DNA from: Sorex araneus
Lineage: Eukaryota; Chordata; Mammalia; Eulipotyphla; Soricidae
Direction of reading: 5' to 3'
DNA: 64,000 nt
Assembly: GCF_027595985.1 (NCBI RefSeq)
Contig: NC_073304.1
Span: forward strand, 215,418,500 to 215,482,499
Made by a program: the position numbers and the translations under genes. The notes beneath the pieces are model-generated. The model saw nothing but the letters and a program-made list of their open reading frames with translations, did no database searches and was not told the origin of the DNA. Below, piece by piece: positions 24,301-35,759 of this stretch. Every line of letters begins with the position of its first letter. Within the stretch, counting starts at the first letter, position 1.

Positions 24301-26757
24301 CACATAGAAAGTTAATTTCAATCGCTGCTAATTTCCGTCCAACAAGAATGCGGTACTTTAAACCACCCAAAATAATTGGATTCAAAACAAATTTAGGAAA
24401 TTGAGTGTGTTAGAAAGCAAATAAAAATATCCTTTTGGTAAGGAGGATGGTGAAAGTAGTAAAAATGGCCTTTTTTCCCCTCCCTTCTTTCCCCTTCACA
24501 ACTTTGCCATTAAAGTTGCACCTACAGCTAGAAGTTTGTCCGTGAAAAATGGTCATTTTGTTTCTCTGCTCAAAGAATGTTATTAAAATGCTAATTTAAA
24601 AGAAAAAGGAGTTAAATATCTAGCGATGGTGCATTCTAATTGCAACCATAATGAGCTCTCTAAATGTGCGTGCCCCTGACACACACGGAGCATAAACAGC
24701 AGTAAACAGATCATTAGTACCCGCGTTCATTTATTCTGGCGACCTTACCATGACCCCACCGAGGGTAGGGTGAAAGCAGGTGGATCTGGCTGTGACACCC
24801 CCTAGAGGGATCCAGGAAATGAAGCTATAAGCGGTTGTCATGGAAACGCCTATGTGTGCAGATGATGTAACACACCGACAGGCTGTAGGGTTTCGCAACT
24901 GGGACGTCGCCTTTCCCTCTCGCCGGAACAATCTTGAGGATTAAATTATTCATTTCTTTAATTCACAAAGCAAAAGAATCCTAATTTTCTTGGTGATGTG
25001 CAGCTCTTCCGTTTGTCTAAGCTCTGAAACAGGGTAACTCGTCAGCCCCTCTTTTTCCTGAAACCTAGCCCAGCTCCCTACCTTTTAGCCCCAAATCACT
25101 GGACCTGGTAAAAATCAAGTGGGGGGGTAGGGGGGAAGCGATAGAAATCGGATACTCAGCATCTGTGGTGATTGAGAGAAGAGCTAAGATTTTTAACAGA
25201 AAATTAATCCTGTCCACTATGTTCCTTTCTGCTGAGGGCATGCTGGCCACGGCCTCAATGTAGATCTGTGTGGAGCAAGATAGCTTTGTTCAGAACTGGG
25301 CAGAGCCAAGCTGGCAGCCAATGCAGACAGCGTAAAGCAAAGAGGCACCAGCCCCAAATGAACACATCACCCTAGCAAGGTGCGAGAAAAAGGAGAGAAA
25401 ATGAGCATCTGCTCACCCCCTCCCAGGTCCAATTGAGGGAATCGAGATTAATAAAAATAATTCTTTGGAGAATGATTCCACTCCATCCTACTCTGTTTTC
25501 CACCAAACAACCTCAATAACCTTACGGCAACAGTAGAATAACTTTTCTTCTTTTTTTAAAAAGGAAGCAGAAAAGACGATCTCTGGAAATTATTTTAAAA
25601 TAAAAAATATCCCAGCCTGCATCTCCCCCACCCCCCTCCCCATTGCACTTTAGATGAACCTGTGATATTGTAGCAATGGCCCTTGAAGTGCAGTGGGGAG
25701 GTGATTTAGGAGAATATTAAAGGCAATGTGGAGATTCAAGGCGCCTCTCTCAGGGAGATCTGGAGAAATACGCAGCACAGATGGGCCGAGCAGATTAAAC
25801 ATTTCCGTCACATTGTTTCCAAATTGTGTTGTGGTGCCTGAGGCTGGTACTGCGGTCAGAGCAAAACAGAGCAGTGCAAAGCTGCGAGCGGCACAGTTTA
25901 TGGAATACATATTAATACTCCAGTCTCACATGGTATCACAATTCTATCAGCTCTGAAATGGTGCTGTCTCTATTGTTCCTGAATTCTGCACTTGGCACCT
26001 TGTTTGCTTCCATCTGCAAAGTGTTTACCTTCCCTTTATCCTTTCTCCCTTCTTTGGGCCAAGTTCAAGGTGTGTTGTTTTCTGGTTTCCCTGTTCTTAC
26101 AGCCCGGCATTCACCTTCCCCCTCACCTTCTGCAGCAGCTGGTGGTCTTTGTGTCAGGCCCACACGCTTATCACCCCCAGTGTGTTGTTTGTGGGCACCT
26201 CCCAACCCTTATTCGGGCATTGTCCAACTCAATCCCAGTTGGGGACTCAAGCACCAAGCCCGAAAATTAGCTCCCACCTCCTCCATCGAGGGTGACATGT
26301 TCCTCCTCTCCTAAGAATGCTTAGCAGGGGCTGGGGGTCAGCTGTGTGGTATTGTTGTCAGGCACCCCCCCCCAGTTACTTTCACTGACCTTCCAGCCTC
26401 CCTCCGTGTCCCCTTTGCCACTTCCCCACGTACACTTGATCCAGGCCTATCAGCCTCCAGGTTAGCAGAACTCCCTGGAATGTAACAATAAATAAAACTG
26501 GTTCAATGGAGGCCAACTTTATAATTCATTTTATTATGATTTATAAAACAAAACTCTGAATAATGGAGACAAAAGAGGAAAAATGATGGCCTAGAGCTTA
26601 AAATCCAGTGGGGAACAGCCTAGAGGGGCTGCCACACTGCCCAAGGCACTGGCAGCCTTTGAACAGGTTCCAACACCCTCATCCACTGCCCACCCAGTTG
26701 ACCCTTTCTTTCGCCTCCTAGAAGAAAATCTCTTCATAAAAATATCTGTACTGAGGG
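21300..26757. promoter_or_regulatory. SINE-free, AT-rich intronic island
   Basis: 5.4 kb (7.1 kb from 19611, apart from two microsatellites) without a recognised SINE, where the window averages one per about 700 bases. It holds many homeodomain-type TAAT cores and RFX-like sites at 23421-23434 and 24834-24847. No exon or RNA gene seen. Interpreted as purifying selection on regulatory DNA, which needs alignment to confirm. Confidence 0.4.
24834..24847. promoter_or_regulatory. RFX X-box-like site
   Basis: GTTGTCATGGAAAC differs by one base in each half from the palindromic X-box GTTGCCATGGCAAC. A sister site GTTGTCATGGAAAG is at 23421-23434. Confidence 0.4.
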
Positions 26758-26930
26758 GCCTGGAGCGATAGTACAATGGGTAGGGTGTTTGCCTTGCACG
26801 CGGCTGGCCCGGGTTTGATTCCCAGCATCCCATATGGTCCCCCGAGCACTGCCAGGAGTGATTCCTGAGTACAGAGCCAGGAGTAACTCCTGTGCATCGC
26901 CAGTGTGACCCAAAAAGAAAAAAAAATCTG
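26758..26930 (+). mobile_element. SOR SINE
   Basis: GGCCTGGAGCGATAGTACAA to CAGTGTGACCCAAAAAG and an A-run; AAATATCTGTA / AAAATCTGTGC flank it. The only SINE between 19.6 and 27.7 kb. Confidence 0.9.
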
Positions 26931-27266
26931 TGCTGAAAAATCAGTACCTGTTTGTCCTCAGCGAGAAATTCCTGCTACCAGTCTTGCTGTTTTCTCTGCA
27001 GCTATTTCTTAGAGTGCTAGATTAGAGCCCCTAATTTATTTAACAAGGTACGATATCCTAAGAACACATTAAACTTCCAAAGCTAGATTTTAGGACTAGA
27101 GAAATTGTGAGATAACTCGGAGGAAAAGTACAATGTGTTTGGCTGACCCCAGGAGCCCAACAATCTACCCTGCCTTAGGAATTCAGATTTTCCATCTTTA
27201 CCAATGATAATGCATGATGCACAAACACTAATAAGAGAAATAAGCAATCATAAACCAATAATTCTG

Positions 27267-27336
27267 TGATTGATTGGTCTTTCCCATACATATATCAGGC
27301 AGTTATTGATCTTTCATGTTAGGAGCTGATTGATTG
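27267..27336. promoter_or_regulatory. Paired PBX/HOX-like sites
   Basis: TGATTGATTGG at 27267-27277 and TGATTGATTG at 27327-27336 match the TGATTGAT composite site bound by PBX-HOX dimers, 60 bases apart in the same orientation within SINE-free DNA. Confidence 0.4.
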
Positions 27337-27760
27337 CCCTCTTGAAAAGAAATTCTCTTGTTTACAAGCAATGATACAGTGAACTTTGATGGTTAGAAGA
27401 ACGAAAGCATGAGACATTTTCTGGGAATTGTGTTCCACAGAGGCTTCCAGAAGTCCAATTCGATGTGAAAAGACAACAATTCTATTAGGAACATTCTCAG
27501 GGGAACCGACAGTGTCAAGCGACTTGCTCCAAAAGCCATCATGTTGATTTGAATGGAAGCTAGGAGAAGATCCCACTTTTTTAAGCCACCATTTAAAGAG
27601 ATGCTTCTTGGAAGGACAAATAAGCTCAGTCAGTCTCTGAATCTGTGCACTCTGCAGCTGAAGGCCCAAGCCTAAGAAACTCAGAATGCCAGGCACAACA
27701 ATTCTTGATTTCATTTCACGATAAATATATACTTTTTAATTAAAAATAAGAGGAAGGGGG

Positions 27761-28115
27761 TGGGGCCAGAGAGATAGTACCGCAGATAAAGCACTTGCTT
27801 TACTCAGGGCCCACCTGAGTTCAATCCCCAAGCATTCCATATGGTCCCCTGAGCATCATCAGGTGTGACCCAAAAATTCTTGAGTGCAGGGGCTGGAGCG
27901 ATAGCACAGCAGGTAGGGCGTTTGCCTTGCACGCAGCCAACCCAGGTTCGATTCCCAGCATCCCATATGGTCCCCTGAGCACTGCCAGGGGTAATTTCTG
28001 AGTGCAAAGCCAGGAGTAACCCCTGTGCATCGCCAGGTATGACCCAAAAAGAAAAAAAAAATTCCTGAGTGCAGGACCAGGAGTTACCCCTGAATATCAT
28101 CAGGTGTGACCCCAC
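27761..28115 (+). mobile_element. Diverged SOR SINE, split by a younger copy
   Basis: GGGGCCAGAGAGATAGTACC...GTGTGACCCAAAAATTCTTG before, and the rest of the tail (CAGGACCAGGAGTTACCCCT) after the insertion at 27890. Confidence 0.75.
27890..28058 (+). mobile_element. SOR SINE nested in a SOR SINE
   Basis: AAATTC(T/C)TGAGTGCAG, 16 bases with one mismatch, flanks it at 27874-27889 and 28059-28074. The element is full length with an A-run. Confidence 0.9.
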
Positions 28116-30726
28116 CCCCCCCAAAAAAAAAGAGGAAGGGGAGGGAAAAAGACCACAACAGGCCAAAGTACAGATCCAGGCCATAAGGACCATTGTTTCC
28201 CTGCCCCCCAGCGCTGGTTCAGAAACTCTGGAGTGGCCATAAACCCTTTGAGAACAAGAAAAAGTCTGGTTCTCACTGTAGGGAAGAAACACACACATGT
28301 GCACACAACATTTTACGCCACTTTCAAGGAGTCCAAAGATCCCTTCACGTCCATCCACTAACAGGCCAGGGGTTCCCAGACTCCAGTTTAAGAGTGGTGA
28401 TTTCCTTCTGTTGAAACAGCCTAGGATTCACTGAGCCTAGAAATTGAATTCTCATCCCAAGACAGGATGGTCATTCCAGGTCATGTCTGTGCTACTCCAG
28501 GGGAGCTATGGAAGCGCTTATACAAATAGGAACCAGCAGGGAGGAGAGAAATTAAAATGTAGCAATCATGGAGTCCGGGTATTTAATCTCTTTTAAGGCT
28601 TATGATGGGCGCCTGCTGGGTTTCCCCCTGATAGCCCCTGACCCCTACTGACAGGGTATTTGCGGCGCCACACGGGGACTCAGGGCCCTGTGACAGGAGG
28701 AGCACCAAGGAGGTCCACGATCGTCTTGAAAGCATAAACAGCAATAGGAAGCCACTGGAGGCAGAGTCAAGCTGCGAGCCAGGCCCAGCGTTGGCGGCCA
28801 TACTGCTTTTTGTCTCTAGAATGCACGGTTCCTTTTACGGCACATTTGATAGAGGTTTGTGTTTTCTTCTTCCTTTCCTTTCCTCTTGTTGGAGATTCAC
28901 CGGCCTAAATCCCTTTATGGTCGTTTGATTGTTTGTTTATGGTTGTTTGATATGATTCCCCCATCAAACAAAGGCGTGATGGGTGCTAGTGTTGAGTACC
29001 GTGTCAGACTCAGCTTTCCCCAACGCACTGTCTGTGCTCCTCCCACCAGTTGATGGGGCTCAAGTAGCCGACCTTCATTTTTTAGGCGTCTTCGTGAAAG
29101 TCAGGAGTAAGGTTCAAGGAGGTGGAGCAAAGATGGTGTTGAGAGAGAAGCAACTGTTAAACCCAGCTTAGACACATCCATGATGAGAAGAGCCACATGG
29201 ATTATCTTCAAGCAAAAGGTTTCTCCAAAGATGGTGGAAAGAAGTTCATACCAAAGTGAAAGATTGATCTGGGTTCCTAAATAGCTTCTATCTTCTTATC
29301 CAGAGCCTCTTGGACTAACAAGTCTGTACTCTAGTGGCTCCACCACGCGTGGTGCGTACGGTTAAGGAGCAAGAGACCTTGTCGTTCTCCTTCTCTCTAC
29401 TGACACTTAAAAGTGCGTGGCCCACTGTGAGGATTCTGGCACTCCTGGACAGTCAGCAGTTTTCAGACCTTTCCCAACATCTGGGCAAAGAGAACTCCGA
29501 CGACAGAAAACGTTGGAATTCAGATCTCGCTGCTGTCCACCCCACAACTAAAATCCAAGAATCAGCAACTTAATAAAAATGCAGTAAATTAGCACCTCCA
29601 GACAAGAGCAGAGTTCATTCAGAGCTGGGGTCTGCCGGGCTGAGCCAGTACTCGCTCCATTTTAATAGTTTAATAAAAATTAGCATAATTAACGAACATC
29701 TGTATGATCCAGAGTGGTGCAATTTGGCACTTGGAAACGAGGGCTTAAACATGATTGCTGTGAGTTTAATGTTGTTTTAATTCTTTTTGGCACTGTGCAG
29801 TGAAATAAACGTTTGGTGGTGATAGTTCTCGGCCGGATCTCATTTGCATTTTTCTCCCTTTGATTATGAGCAATTGTGGACTCCCCAGCAATTCATCAAA
29901 GTAGAAATTATTTTAAAATACCTCGTGGTGTTCAGATGGGGTTGGAGCAACGCATGGGGTGGTGGGGGGGGTGGTCGTGGAAGAGAAGGCTAGAAATGTT
30001 CCATTCATGCTTTCAGCATCTCAACCCTGCAGCCCTTTTGCGGGTATCCAGCCAAGGGAAGAAATCTGGAAAAGACAGTCAGATCCCAAGACCTGTAGGT
30101 GCTTTGATTAAGCTCCCAGGCTCCCACAGCGGGCTGCCTCTGCTCTCCCGGTCTCAGACTTCTGCCCGCTCTTTTGTTTTGAAGGGCAGAGAGTAGATTT
30201 CGCTCATTTCAGCTCTCTCCTCCGTGGGGGGGTGCGTGCATCTGCTGTGGGCTGGGTCCGCACTCCCCTCCAGCAAGAGGGCACAGGTTGGGCGATGGGT
30301 TTTTGGAGGTGCCCTGCTGGGCCTCATCTGCTCCCTGTTTGTACCCTCCGCAGGGTGACGGGGGCCACCTTCCCAGAGCTCAGTCCCGAGTCCTGGCATG
30401 TGGGTTCCTGGGGGTGGTGGGGTGAAGTCTACAGTCTTGAGTGGTTCTAGGGAGGAAGCCCAGCCACGCATCTCAGGGGAGGGCACAGCAGTGGAGGACA
30501 CTTCACAACTCGGAAGCACGTTGACTTTGATCAAAAGACCAATAGGCAACATTGTGCCCCCAACACCCCAGCTGGGGAAATGGCAGAAAAGCTGAAGCTC
30601 TCTGAGGGCAGGAGAGGAGACTCTTGTTTCCCTCCATAGCCAGGTCCTATAGATATGGCCTATTCCAGCGACACGCAAAAGGAAGGCCACACTGCAAGAA
30701 AACTCAAAATAGAAATGCCCTAAGAG
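28116..30726. promoter_or_regulatory. SINE-free intronic block
   Basis: 2.6 kb without SINE. 29570-29960 is particularly rich in TTTAAT/ATTAGC-type AT blocks and holds an octamer ATTTGCAT at 29842-29849. Confidence 0.35.
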
Positions 30727-30895
30727 GGGCTGGAGCCATAGCACAGCAGGTAGGGCATTTGCCTTGCACGCGGCCGACCCAGGTTCGATTCCCAGCATCC
30801 CATATTGTCCCCCAAGCAGCACCAGGAGTAATTCCTGAGTGCAGAGCCAGGAGTAACCCCTGAGCTTGGTGTGACCCAAAAAAGCAAAAAAATTT
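30727..30895 (+). mobile_element. SOR SINE, left arm of an inverted pair
   Basis: Complete; GCCCTAAGAG on both sides (30717-30726 and 30913-30922). Confidence 0.92.
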
Positions 30896-30941
30896 AAAAA
30901 AAGGGGAAAAAAAGCCCTAAGAGCTCAGTAACATGACTTGT

Positions 30942-31121
30942 TCTTACTTTTCTTTTTTTCTTTTTGGGTCACACCTGGCGATGCACAGAGGTTACTCCTG
31001 GCTCTACACTCAGGAATTACTCCTGGCGGTGCTCAGGGAACCATATGGGATGCTGGGAATTGAACCTGGGTCGGCCGCGTGCAAGGCAAACGCCCTACCC
31101 GTTGTGCTATCACTCCAGCCC
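30942..31121 (-). mobile_element. SOR SINE, right arm of an inverted pair
   Basis: Complete; a perfect 18-base duplication CTCAGTAACATGACTTGT at 30924-30941 and 31122-31139. Confidence 0.95.
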
Positions 31122-31167
31122 CTCAGTAACATGACTTGTACTGAAAGAAGTTTAAAATGTCCTGAGC

Positions 31168-31169
<2 letters not shown>

Positions 31170-31221
<52 letters not shown>
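31170..31221. repeat. (GA)n microsatellite
   Basis: About 25 units directly after GAGCTGG, perhaps grown from a SINE head fragment. Confidence 0.95.
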
Positions 31222-31224
<3 letters not shown>

Positions 31225-31254
31225 TACAGGGTTAACACATTTACCTTGGGTCTG

Positions 31255-31540
31255 AGTAAGATAAGGGTAAGGGCACTTGCCTGGCACGCAGCCAAGCCAG
31301 GTCTGATCCCTGGCATCCCATATGGTCCTCTGAGAACCTCCAAGAGAAATTTCTGAGTACAGAGCCAGGAGTAACCCCTGAACATCGCTAGGTGTGCCCC
31401 CCCCAAAGCACTTGTCTTGCCATGTGGCAGGTCCCACTTCAATCCCTGCCACCACCAGGGGATGACCCCTGAGCACAGAGCCAGGGGTAAGCCCTGAACT
31501 GAGCACTTTCAGGTGTGGCCCAAAACCAAAGCAAACAAAT
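31255..31540 (+). mobile_element. Two SOR SINE fragments
   Basis: 31255-31400 (GGGCACTTGCCTGGCACGCA onward) and 31405-31540 (TCCCTGCCACCACCAGGGGA onward), both lacking the first part of the head. Confidence 0.75.
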
Positions 31541-31964
31541 AAAAACTTTTAGATGTTCTAACCAGCACAGGCCAAGAATTTCTGAGTCATTTCCTCCACC
31601 TGCACCCTATGTCCTGAACCCACCCCAACACAGGCAGTGCAGTGAAGTGGGCCTGGGGGCAGGAAAGAAACGGCAGGTGTGGTGGAGACTGCGGGGAAGG
31701 GGGGAAGGAGTAGGAGGGGGCAGTGAAGACCTGCATCTATGAAGACTGATTCAACCAAGCTAGTTCCCCGCTCCTTTCAGGATCCGCCCCGTCGTCTCAG
31801 CTTGTCAGGCCCTTGAGACTCTGGGAAATTGGCTCCACAGGCCGTTGCTCTCTTCCTGCCACCACCCTTGAGTCACCAGGGGAATATCTGAGTTAGTTGT
31901 AACTAAATCTGCTCAGCGGAGACCATAAATCCCCACTGCTCCCTTCATTTCTGCGTAACCTCAT

Positions 31965-32110
31965 TTAACGAGCATTCCTCAGGTCCCCTGGGTGCTAGGT
32001 ACCCTGCTGAGTACTGGGGATCCAGGAGCAGATAAATCCAGGCCCCAGCTCGCACCGAACCTTCCACCTTAGGAGGGACAGTGAGACACAGGCAGATGGA
32101 TGCGAGCAGC
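31965..32110 (+). mobile_element. L2 LINE fragment
   Basis: GGTGCTAGGTACCCTGCTGA, GTACTGGGGATCCAGGAGCA and the following GGACAGTGAGACACAGGCAG follow the ancient L2 3' end consensus. Confidence 0.6.
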
Positions 32111-32452
32111 AACGTGAATTCATTTCTTGGGATTCTCAGGACACAGCATGGTGGGCCTAGCTGGGGGCCCCCACAGAGAGAGCACAGCAGAAGCTTCTAG
32201 AAAGTGACACAGGAATGGAGATCTGGTGGCTGCTTAGGAGACAAGCCCCTAAAAGGCAGGAGGGATGGAGCAGCTAAACAGGTAGAGTAAAGGCCCCATG
32301 TGGGAGAGCTTGTGGCCCAGAGGAGAGGCTGCCAGAGCTTCTGTTTAATGAAGAGGGTCACCAGATCCTCGACTGAGGGGCAAATGACAATCCTGGGCAG
32401 GCGGAGTGGGAGATGTCACACAGGGTGTTGTTCACCTTGTTAAGTTGACAAC

Positions 32453-32610
32453 AGGGGCCCAAGTGATAGTATAGTGGATAGGGCACTCGCCTTGCTCATG
32501 GCTGACCCAGTTCCAATCCCTGACACCCCATATGGTCTCTGAACCCCACCAGGAGTGATCCCTGACCACCAGTGGGTGCAGCCTGGAAAAAGAAAAAGAA
32601 GAGGAAGAAA
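32453..32610 (+). mobile_element. SOR SINE, diverged
   Basis: GGGGCCCAAGTGATAGTATA head; body shortened. Confidence 0.75.
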
Positions 32611-32744
32611 AGAAATTATCTGAAGATTGGATATGTAATCCCCATGAGAGAGGACAGTGATATCACTCTTGGGTATTTGGCAATGGAAGTGAATTCCAAT
32701 AATATTTTGGAGAGAGATTATCCCTCTGATTTGCTTATGCTTTG

Positions 32745-32880
32745 CTTTGGGGTCGCAACTGGCAGTGCTCAGAAGCTACTCCTAGAGCAATGTTCAGGGG
32801 ACCAGATGGAGTAGGGAATTGAAACCAGGACTCCAACAAGCAAAGCATGTACTCCGTCCTTTGAGCCATCTCCCTGGCCC
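32745..32880 (-). mobile_element. Old SOR SINE
   Basis: TTGGGGTCGCAACTGGCAGT to GCCATCTCCCTGGCCC. Confidence 0.65.
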
Positions 32881-33255
32881 TTGGAGAGAAAATTCACAAG
32901 ACCCCAGGACTGCTTGAAAGGAAGGTGAAGTTAGGGACAACTTATAAGTTTCTGACTGGAGTAATGTACCAGGGTGGTGGTACATGGTGCAGGTACATCT
33001 CACTCCCATCAGGAGCATAGGAAGTGAAGGGAACTGGGGTCTGGGCTGGGGGCGGGAGAGGGGGCAGGATTGTGGGTTAGGTGTGCAGCATACTGAGGAC
33101 AAGCAGCTTGACAGGCAGCGCTTAAAGTATGGGAATCCCGCACTTCCCAAAAGCAAGAAAAGCAACCATTTGACCCTGAATTTCATTGGATCAACAAATG
33201 AGTGTTTTTCTTCCTTTTAGAACTCAGCACCCTGGTATGCAAAAATAAGAGTTCC

Positions 33256-33432
33256 AGGGGCTGGAGCAATAACACAGTGGGTAGGGCGTTTGCCTTGCAT
33301 TGACCAACCCGGGTTCGAGTCCCAGCATCCCAGATGGTCCCCTGAGCACCGCCAGGGGTAATTCCTGAGTGCAGAGCCAGGAGTAACCCCTGTGCATCGC
33401 CAGGTGTGACCCAAAAGGCAAAAAAAAAAAAG
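33256..33432 (+). mobile_element. SOR SINE, young-looking
   Basis: GGGGCTGGAGCAATAACACA to GTGTGACCCAAAAGGC plus A12. Confidence 0.92.
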
Positions 33433-33839
33433 TTCTAAGGTGCCCCAAACCCAGTGAAACTAGAATAGATGATCGTTCCAATTCTTAACTTTTCATCTTA
33501 ACAGAGAAAACGTTTCCTGATGCTTTTAGGAACAGTCCCAAAATGGTCAATGTCTTCTGGGCTTGCGAAAAGCTTTTGAGTTTCAGGAGCTCCGTTCTCA
33601 ACCCTGTGACCACTCTTTCGGTATTTGTATTGAAATGGGGATCCCCTCATCAGAATTGGGGTCACCAGGGGTGACACATATGCCTGTCTGTGGTATCACA
33701 CCCTTTTGCCAGGGTACTTGCCAGAGGTCACACATCAGGCTGCAGTGTTTGCACACTCGGCCACAGTGCTCACTGAGGCATGCACCTTTGCACACTCACA
33801 CACCGGGGCTGCATTTCCTGGCCATGGTACTTGCACATA

Positions 33840-34330
33840 TTTTTCTTTTTTTTTTTCATTTAAATCACCATGAATTACAAAATTATTTCTGACTGAGTTT
33901 CAAGCATACAGTGCTCCAACATGGATCCCTTCACCAGCATGCACTTCCCTCCACCGGTGTCCCTAGCTCCCCTCCTGCCCCCTGCCTGCTCCTAGCAGGC
34001 ACTTTTCCTGCTTCCTTTTAGGCACTGTGGTTTACAGTACTATTGCTGATTATCTCTTTACCTCCTTTCAGCACCCAGTTCCCATTCAGAGTGACCACTT
34101 CCTTTTGTCATTGTCATAGTGGTCCTTTCCCAGACCTATCCCCCTCCCCCTACAATGGCAAGCTTCCCACTGAGAACCACTTCTCAGTTATTCCCTCCTA
34201 TTGCATTCATGAGTGAGGCTATTCTGACTTGAGCGCCTTTTAGTTTTGATGCTTGAAATCTCTTGCCATGCCAGAGACCACAGAGAACAGAGCTGCCAGC
34301 ATCGTGCTGGGCACCTGTGAGACCCCTGGT
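33840..34330 (-). mobile_element. L1-type 3' end
   Basis: T-run, then ATTTAAATCACCATGAATTA, ACATGGATCCCTTCACCAGC, the same 3' terminus as at 674 but longer and more diverged. The right limit is unclear. Confidence 0.55.
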
Positions 34331-34385
34331 TTTGAACTGCAAGGCAGGCATTCTAAGCCACTGCACTATTCCCCCGAGTTAACCC

Positions 34386-34572
34386 TTTATTTATTTATTT
34401 ATTTATTTGCTTTTTGGGTCACACCTGGCGATGCACAGGGGTTACTCCTGGCTCTGCACTCAGGAACCACCCCTGGCAGTGCTCAAGGGACCCTATGGGA
34501 TGCTGGGAATCGAACCCGGGTTGACCGCGTGCAAGGCAAATGCCCTACCTACTGTGCTACCGCTCCAGTCCC
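34386..34572 (-). mobile_element. SOR SINE with (TTTA)n tail
   Basis: (TTTA)6 in place of the usual T-run, then GGGTCACACC to CTACCGCTCCAGTCCC. CCCTTTA stands on both sides. Confidence 0.9.
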
Positions 34573-35292
34573 TCTACCCTTTACTTTAAATCCTCTCGAG
34601 TCTCTTTTTCATGTGTCTGTCTCTATGGCTCTTGTGTTCTTCCTGTCACTATGGATATGCCCGTCAACTTCCTACCCCTTCCAGGGGTGGAACATCATGC
34701 CTAAGGTGCCCAACATGTATCATATGCTTTGGATGGTTCTTCCTTTTGTGGCCATCACTGATACCTTACACATGGACTGCGGGGTGGGGGCACTTGCCTT
34801 GCTGTGGGGGCTAAGGTTGGGGGGCGGATATCAGCCCTATTCTTACAGAAGAGGATGTTACCCCTTGGAGATCCTAAGGTCACATGGTGCTGAAGGACCA
34901 CATGGGGATTAGATCCCCGTCTGTCTGACTCCAAAGGCCATTACTCTGTGCCATGCTATAAGCTCCCAGAGAGCACGCAATGTTCTGATTCATCATTATA
35001 CATCTCATGGGAACGCAAGTAGCACTTTGTACGGTGAAGACCCGTGACCAATATTATCGATTGCAACTATGACATAACCGGACTCCCTGAATATCTTTAG
35101 TGCTGTGTCCAACTTTATCATTCTTCTCAGCTGGGTGGAAGACGTGTTCTCTGTGTTCAGCAGTCATCATCGAATGTACTAATGGTGTCGACAGGTGGCA
35201 GAATAAGCGCAGAGCTCTCTTGCCTCCTCTTGATGACTCCTTAGCTAGCACTGAATAGTGAGGGATAGCGTCAATCAAAACACCGTGCGAGG

Positions 35293-35424
35293 GGGCCGGA
35301 GCGATAGTACAGCTGGTAGGGCGTTTGCCTTGCACGAGGCCGACCTGTGTTCGATCCCCCCCACAACAGCAGTAACCCCTGAGTATTGCTGGGTGTGACT
35401 CAAGAAGCCAAAAAAAAAAAAGAC
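35293..35424 (+). mobile_element. SOR SINE with internal deletion
   Basis: Head and B box intact (GTGTTCGATCC), but about 45 bases of the body are gone. ACACC(G/A)(T/A)(G/C)CGA-like flanks. Confidence 0.8.
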
Positions 35425-35520
35425 ACCATACGACAAAATCTCCAGTGCAGTCACCGTGAGGTTAACAGAAGCATAACCAAATTATTGGTCTTCATAATTT
35501 ACTTAATTATATTGAATAAT

Positions 35521-35759
35521 CCTCTGAGAGTTTCCTGCCCACATGGGACAGCCTTGCAAGCTTCCCATGTTGTATTCATATGCAAAATCCAGTAACAAGC
35601 TGGATCTCATTCCCCTGACCCTGAAGAGCCCCCAGTGCAACATCGTTAGGAGGGCCTTGTAAGATAGACTTGTAAGATCTCAGGGAAAGGATGAACTGAG
35701 ATGTTACTGAGCCCGCCCAAGAAATCGGTGATTAATGGGATATCGTGATCGTGATCATG
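35521..35759 (+). mobile_element. Headless retroposon, candidate LINE 3' end
   Basis: 239 bp starting CCTCTGAGAGTTTCCTGCCC and ending GATCGTGATCATG. It resembles the body of the A-tail-less SINE (TGCCCACATGG, CAGTAACAA, GAGATGTTACTG) but has an extra 85-95 bases in the middle and no tRNA-like head. A perfect 12-base duplication ATATTGAATAAT flanks it at 35509-35520 and 35760-35771, so it inserted in this form. It ends 40 nt before the SKAP1 last coding exon. Confidence 0.85.

Noticed and set aside
30154-30879. 241-codon frame on the - strand
   Set aside because: Its first 50 residues are SINE-derived and the rest is low-complexity without domains.
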